A DNA stretch of 18,755 nt from WJMT01 sp964445575 (GTDB lineage: Bacteria; Acidobacteriota; Aminicenantia; Aminicenantales; Aminicenantaceae). This document shows, in pieces, positions 14,862-18,755 of this stretch; positions within the stretch are counted from its first letter, which is position 1, and each line of letters begins with the position of its first letter. A program made the position numbers and the translations under genes. The DNA lies in assembly GCA_964445575.1 (NCBI GenBank), contig CAYULB010000041.1:1-18755 (forward strand), read 5' to 3'. The notes below the pieces were generated by a model, which worked only from the letters and a program-made list of their open reading frames with translations, searched no databases and was not told where the DNA came from.

Positions 14862-17800
14862 TTAAAGATCTTTGACCACTTCCTTGCCTTTGAGCCGCAC
14901 AGAGTACATGTCTGTGATATTCGGCTCTGACATGGCTGTCCCGTAGATATAATCAGCCACTTCCATGGTCTTGAAATTATGGGTTACAATGATAAATTGA
15001 GTCTGGTTTTTAATTTCTTTCATCAAATTTAGAAATCTTTCCAGATTTGTTTCGTCCAGAGCCGCATCCACTTCATCCAGTATGCAGAAGGGAGCTGGCT
15101 TGTACCTGAACAACGCAAAAAAGAAGGCCAGGCTGGTTAAAGCTTTTTCCCCTCCAGAGAGAAGAGAGAGGTTTTTGACTTTTTTCCCAGGTGGTTGAGC
15201 CCTGATATCCAATCCACTTTCCAAAGGATTGTCTTCATCAGAAAGTTTGATCTGCGCGTTTCCTCCTTTGAAAAGCAAAGAGAAAACATCCTGAAAATTT
15301 TTATTGACTTCAATCAGGGCTTTCAGGAATTGGGTTTTGCTTTCGGTGTCGATCTTTTTTATGGCTTTTCTTGTTGACTGAATAGATTCCATCAGGTCCT
15401 GTCTCTGGCTGGTTAAAAAGTCATATCTTTTTTTCTGGGTGTTGTATTCCTCTTCAGCCATAAGATTGACAGACCCGATTTTCTCAAGCTTTTCTTTAGC
15501 TTCATTAAGAGATTGTTCAATGTCTTCTTTTACTTTTTCTGGAAGCGGCGCTTCTTTTTTTACTTCCTGGGCAGTCTTTTTTAGCTCCTGCCAGCACGCT
15601 TCTTCACAGTTTACCAGGTCTCTTTCCTTTTCAGCCTTTTTAATTTCCCATTTTATTCTGTTTTCTTTTGCCTGTTCGAATTCTTTTTTCACTTCTTGTA
15701 TTTGGTCTTCTTTGGAACGGAGAAGTTTTTGCACTTCATAGAGTTTTTCTTCGTTCTCTCTGAGCGCTGCTTCTTTTTCCTTCTTTACCTGTTCCAGGTT
15801 CATCAAGTTCTTTTTTATTTCAGAAATCCTTTTTTTCCTTGCTTCTTTTTCCCTGTCTGCTTCTTTTATTTCTTTTTCAAGGTTGCCGAGCTTTTTCTTA
15901 ATGGCGTTTGTTCTCTCTTCTGTCTCTCTGTTTCTATGAACGAGGTGGTTTTTCTTTTCTTGAAGCACCTCAATTTCCCTCTTTATATCAAAGTAGTCTT
16001 TGTTTTCCTGTTCTTTTCTGTTTTGGAGGCTCTGATAGTTCTTCTCTTCTAGTTTTATGGTGTTTTTCAGTGATTGGACCTCCTCCTCGATTTTTTTGAC
16101 CTTGCTGTCCAGATTATTTTTTTGTTTGGTCATTTCAGCATTTTCCTGGATTATTTTCTGCTTTTCATGTTTCAGGAGCTCAATCTTTGATTGGATTCTT
16201 TTCTTTTGTTCTTCATCAAAGCTGATATCTTTTTTTAAGACTTCCTGATTCTGTTTTTCTTTTAAAATGATGGATCGGATTTGGTCGATATTTTTCTCCA
16301 GATTCTCTTTTTGATTTTTGAGTTCAGTGAGTTTTAACTCTAAGGGATCGATTTGTTGGCTGATTTTATCTATTTTTTGAGAAACCGACTTGATTTCCCG
16401 TGTGAGAGCAAACAACCCTTCCTTTTTCTCGCCAGCCACAATCATTCCAGAGGAAAAAAGAAGATCGCCCTGGAGCGTGATAAAGTTATTTTCTGGATAT
16501 TTAATCCAGAGTCCGGCGGCTTCTTTAAGATCTTTGACTATGACAGCATCAGGAAGATAGGAAAGGGATTTTTTAAGGTCTGGTTTTGTTTTTATTTTGC
16601 TTTTAAGCAGGCCCAGCACTTGAGGTTCTTTATTTATTTTTGCCTCACTGGAAGGGGATTTTTCTTGGGGGTGGAGAAGCAGAAAATGACCTTTGAGTCT
16701 GCCTTTGGATAAACATTTGAGGAGATCTTCTGGCTTAAGGAGAAAAGATTTCGCTTCTTTTTTATAGAAGACATCAATAAGCAGAGCACTTTTTTCATCA
16801 GACTCCACAACATCTGCCAGAAGCGGAAGAGACTTCTGAAGCTCTGGAATAGACTGGGAATCTTTTTCTTTTTGTTTCAGCTTCTCAAGAGATTTCAGGT
16901 AATGAGAATTTTCTGATTTTTCCTGCTTCAGCTCGGCAATTTGTTTTTCCACTTCATTGATAGATTGAGATTTCTTGGTCAATGAATTTTGCAGCTCTGT
17001 GAGCTTTTTTTCATTCTCATCTGCAGTTTTTTGAGTCCTGGTTATTTGTTGTTTGGCTTTTTCATTCTGTTTTTTGATTTCAGAAAGACTGCGGAGTTCA
17101 GAGTTTACTTCGGAATCAATTTTATCCTCCTGTTTCATTGCCAGTTCAATCTCTTTTTCCAGCTTAGCTGTGTTATTTTTGATTTCTGTATGGGATGAGA
17201 TTTTTTCTAAATATTGTTCTCTTAGGTTTTCTATGTGTTTTTCCTTGTCATTTAAATTTTTCTGGAACTCTTGATTTGACTTTTCAGCTTTTTCCAGTCG
17301 TTCCTGTTTCTCTCTAAGTTCTCCTTGATAGCTGTGAAGCAATTTTTCGTGTTCAGCTTTATTCTGATCCAGAGCTTTAAGTTCTTGTTGGAGTTCTCTG
17401 GATTCTTGCTCTGACCTTTCTTTTTTTTCTTCAAAGTCTTGGATTCGCTTGGTTTCTCTTTCCTGGTCTGAATACAGGTTGGAATACTGTGATTTCAGCG
17501 AATAAATCTTTTCTTTCTCTTCATCCATTTCTTTTTCCAGCATCCATGCTTTTTTTCTTATCTCAGCAAGGTCTTTTTCATCTGTTTTCAATCTGCTTAT
17601 AAGTTCCCTCTCTATGTTTAAATAATTTTGATAGTTTTGATTGACTTCTTTGTGCTGTTCTTGGTAGTGGTGAAGTTTTTTGCTGAATAACAAGAGAGTC
17701 AGTTCTCTTATTTTTTCTCTTAATATCCGGTATTTTCTAGCATCCCTTGCCTGACGCTGGAGTGAATTTTTGCCTTTATTGACTTCGCTGATGATGTCTT

Positions 17801-18353
17801 CTAACCTGATTAGATTTTGTTCTGTGTTTTCCAGTTTGTTTTCAGCCTGGCGTTTCTTTTCTTTATAAAAAGATGTGCCGGCAGCTTCCTCTAAAAGAGC
17901 TCTTTTTTCAATGGGCTTAGAAGACAAAAAAGCTCCTATACTCCCTTGTTCAATGACAAAATAATTGGTTTCTCCAATGGAATTTTTCCACAAAGCGTCT
18001 TGGATATCCTTGAGCCGTACTCTTTTCCCGTCCATCCTGTATTCGCTTTCTCCGGAACGAAACACACGATGACTGATCTTCATCTCATGGTCGTCACGGC
18101 CTAAGAAAAGATTCACATCAGCCATAGAGAGAGGAGCTTTTTTTTCACTTCCGTTAAATATGATATCCCCGCTTCGGTCGCCTCTCAGGGCACTGATCCT
18201 TCTTCCCCTCAAAACCCACAGCAGGGCATCCACGATGTTGCTTTTTCCAGTTCCATTCGGGCCTATGATCGCGGTAATTCCCGGATGGAAAACCAGCTTT
18301 GTTTTCTCTGGAAATGACTTAAATCCGTGTAATTCAAGCTTTTTTATGATCAT
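14862..18353 (-). CDS. smc: Chromosome segregation protein SMC
   Basis: An 1163-aa protein, normal for bacterial Smc, the ATPase core of condensin. The N-terminal head starts MIIKKLELHGFKSF and has Walker A GPNGTGKS at 31-38. Two long Lys/Glu/Gln-rich coiled coils flank a hinge near the middle (SLPLLADVVESDEKSALLIDVF to LFSSGMIVAGEKK). The C-terminal head has the signature LSGGEK (1065-1070) and Walker B FCILDEVD (1089-1096, Asp1093/Glu1094). The hinge is divergent and the usual Leu-Gly positions are not evident. The start at 18353 is chosen over the open frame reaching 18506, because the extra 51 codons cover the promoter at 18412-18439. No clear Shine-Dalgarno is seen. No scpA or scpB is in the window. 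Confidence 0.95.
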   Translation of the reverse strand: MIIKKLELHGFKSFPEKTKLVFHPGITAIIGPNGTGKSNIVDALLWVLRGRRISALRGDRSGDIIFNGSEKKAPLSMADVNLFLGRDDHEMKISHRVFRSGESEYRMDGKRVRLKDIQDALWKNSIGETNYFVIEQGSIGAFLSSKPIEKRALLEEAAGTSFYKEKKRQAENKLENTEQNLIRLEDIISEVNKGKNSLQRQARDARKYRILREKIRELTLLLFSKKLHHYQEQHKEVNQNYQNYLNIERELISRLKTDEKDLAEIRKKAWMLEKEMDEEKEKIYSLKSQYSNLYSDQERETKRIQDFEEKKERSEQESRELQQELKALDQNKAEHEKLLHSYQGELREKQERLEKAEKSNQEFQKNLNDKEKHIENLREQYLEKISSHTEIKNNTAKLEKEIELAMKQEDKIDSEVNSELRSLSEIKKQNEKAKQQITRTQKTADENEKKLTELQNSLTKKSQSINEVEKQIAELKQEKSENSHYLKSLEKLKQKEKDSQSIPELQKSLPLLADVVESDEKSALLIDVFYKKEAKSFLLKPEDLLKCLSKGRLKGHFLLLHPQEKSPSSEAKINKEPQVLGLLKSKIKTKPDLKKSLSYLPDAVIVKDLKEAAGLWIKYPENNFITLQGDLLFSSGMIVAGEKKEGLFALTREIKSVSQKIDKISQQIDPLELKLTELKNQKENLEKNIDQIRSIILKEKQNQEVLKKDISFDEEQKKRIQSKIELLKHEKQKIIQENAEMTKQKNNLDSKVKKIEEEVQSLKNTIKLEEKNYQSLQNRKEQENKDYFDIKREIEVLQEKKNHLVHRNRETEERTNAIKKKLGNLEKEIKEADREKEARKKRISEIKKNLMNLEQVKKEKEAALRENEEKLYEVQKLLRSKEDQIQEVKKEFEQAKENRIKWEIKKAEKERDLVNCEEACWQELKKTAQEVKKEAPLPEKVKEDIEQSLNEAKEKLEKIGSVNLMAEEEYNTQKKRYDFLTSQRQDLMESIQSTRKAIKKIDTESKTQFLKALIEVNKNFQDVFSLLFKGGNAQIKLSDEDNPLESGLDIRAQPPGKKVKNLSLLSGGEKALTSLAFFFALFRYKPAPFCILDEVDAALDETNLERFLNLMKEIKNQTQFIIVTHNFKTMEVADYIYGTAMSEPNITDMYSVRLKGKEVVKDL

Positions 18354-18411
18354 GTTTTTAGTTCGCTTGTTCTTGACCGTCGGTGAAAGATTAAATACAC
18401 TTAAAGTGAGA

Positions 18412-18439
18412 ATTCTATAGAAATATGAGGCTTTGTCAA
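18412..18439 (-). promoter_or_regulatory. Sigma70-type promoter of smc
   Basis: On the minus strand TTGACA (18434-18439, perfect), a 16-bp spacer and TAGAAT (18412-18417, 5/6) give a predicted start near 18405 and a leader of about 50 nt before the smc ATG at 18353. It lies 18 bp from the first 32-bp repeat copy. Confidence 0.6.
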
Positions 18440-18457
18440 CAAGACAGTTTGTTTTTG

Positions 18458-18489
18458 AAGGGCAACCATATTTTATGAATAAGGAGGCC
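18458..18489. repeat. 32-bp direct repeat, copy 1
   Basis: Starts AAGGGCAACCATATTTTATG and ends AATAAGGAGGCC. Identical over 32 bp to 18724-18755, with a period of 266 bp. Beyond the identical core, CTTTGTCAA also occurs upstream of both copies (18431-18439 and 18684-18692) at different distances, suggesting a longer diverged duplication. Confidence 0.85.
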
Positions 18490-18505
18490 CTGGGCTCTTT
18501 ATTCA

Positions 18506-18604
18506 CGAGCCAAGGTTGCTGCAGATGCGAGGCGTCAGGGCATGAAGGTGTGGTCCTTCACTGCGAATGCCCGGCAACGAAGCAGATGCGGTAAGATGGG
18601 CTCG
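18506..18604. repeat. Nested palindromic element between the 32-bp repeats
   Basis: Four nested helices can be drawn by eye. CGAGCC (18506-18511) pairs with GGCTCG (18599-18604), GTTGC (18515-18519) with GCAAC (18574-18578), GGGCAT (18538-18543) with ATGCCC (18567-18572), and GAAGG (18544-18548) with CCTTC (18555-18559). GCAGATGCG occurs twice (18521-18529, 18582-18590). The block is visibly more GC-rich than its surroundings. TGAATAA (18476-18482) and TTATTCA (18499-18505) add an outer inverted repeat that starts inside copy 1. It could be a multicopy palindromic repeat, a non-autonomous mobile element or a structured RNA. No protein-coding reading is convincing. Confidence 0.5.
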
Positions 18605-18723
18605 CCTGCAAGGTAAAAGATGGTTGCATAAACAAAAATGGTAACAGGGATTAAAGTCATAGTCATGCTCTTAATGAACAAGACTTTGTCAAGAGTATTT
18701 GTCATGTTAGGATTAGGGTAGTA

Positions 18724-18755
18724 AAGGGCAACCATATTTTATGAATAAGGAGGCC
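18724..18755. repeat. 32-bp direct repeat, copy 2, running to the window edge
   Basis: Identical to 18458-18489. The match is still perfect at the last base of the window, so the true repeat may be longer and may lead into a second copy of the palindromic element. Confidence 0.85.

Noticed and set aside
18535..18735. 66-codon minus-strand open frame with a hydrophobic middle (VTIFVYATIFYLAGEPIL)
   Set aside because: Its C-terminal part lies in the palindromic element and its start is at the edge of repeat copy 2, with no Shine-Dalgarno. It is more likely a by-product of the repeat than a gene.

Overview
The window looks like a stretch of chromosome from a diderm (Gram-negative-type) bacterium with moderate GC, by eye somewhat under 50%. 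A periplasmic Deg/HtrA protease, a class A penicillin-binding protein, a DapF-family protein and a secreted tryptophan-rich FecR/DUF6600-type protein support a diderm with meso-diaminopimelate peptidoglycan. The set, especially the DUF6600-type protein, reminds me of Acidobacteriota/Aminicenantes-like lineages. That placement is inference with low confidence.

Layout. (1) Positions 2-75, minus strand: an intact tRNA-Gln(CUG) with encoded CCA and its own promoter. (2) Positions 222-5608, plus strand: a likely co-directional cluster of an LPG-synthase-TM/UPF0104 membrane protein, nrdR, a small heat-shock protein, lon and thiL. (3) Positions 5601-7945, minus strand: degP/htrA followed by a dapF homologue with an ATGA overlap; its 3' end overlaps thiL by 8 bp. 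(4) Positions 8164-11381, plus strand: thymidylate kinase and a PBP1A-type peptidoglycan synthase. (5) Positions 11399-13063, minus strand: the secreted W-rich protein. (6) Positions 13386-14861, plus strand: a B12-binding-domain radical SAM enzyme. (7) Positions 14862-18353, minus strand: smc, whose stop abuts the radical SAM stop with no gap. (8) Positions 18354-18755: the smc promoter and a non-coding stretch with a nested palindromic element between two perfect 32-bp direct repeats.

Functional themes are protein quality control (Hsp20, Lon, DegP), envelope and wall synthesis (flippase-like membrane protein, DapF homologue, PBP1A, DUF6600-type protein), nucleotide metabolism (NrdR, Tmk), cofactor synthesis (ThiL) and chromosome organisation (Smc, tRNA).

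Most of the window is ordinary housekeeping. The strongest anomaly is the DapF homologue: both positions that carry the catalytic cysteines in known diaminopimelate epimerases are serine (Ser74 and Ser226), while the other family motifs are intact. The second is the structured repeat upstream of smc. Smaller observations are short-leader or leaderless promoter-start arrangements and hairpins with direct repeats in the two large divergent intergenic regions. I did not find a defence island, CRISPR array, prophage or transposase.
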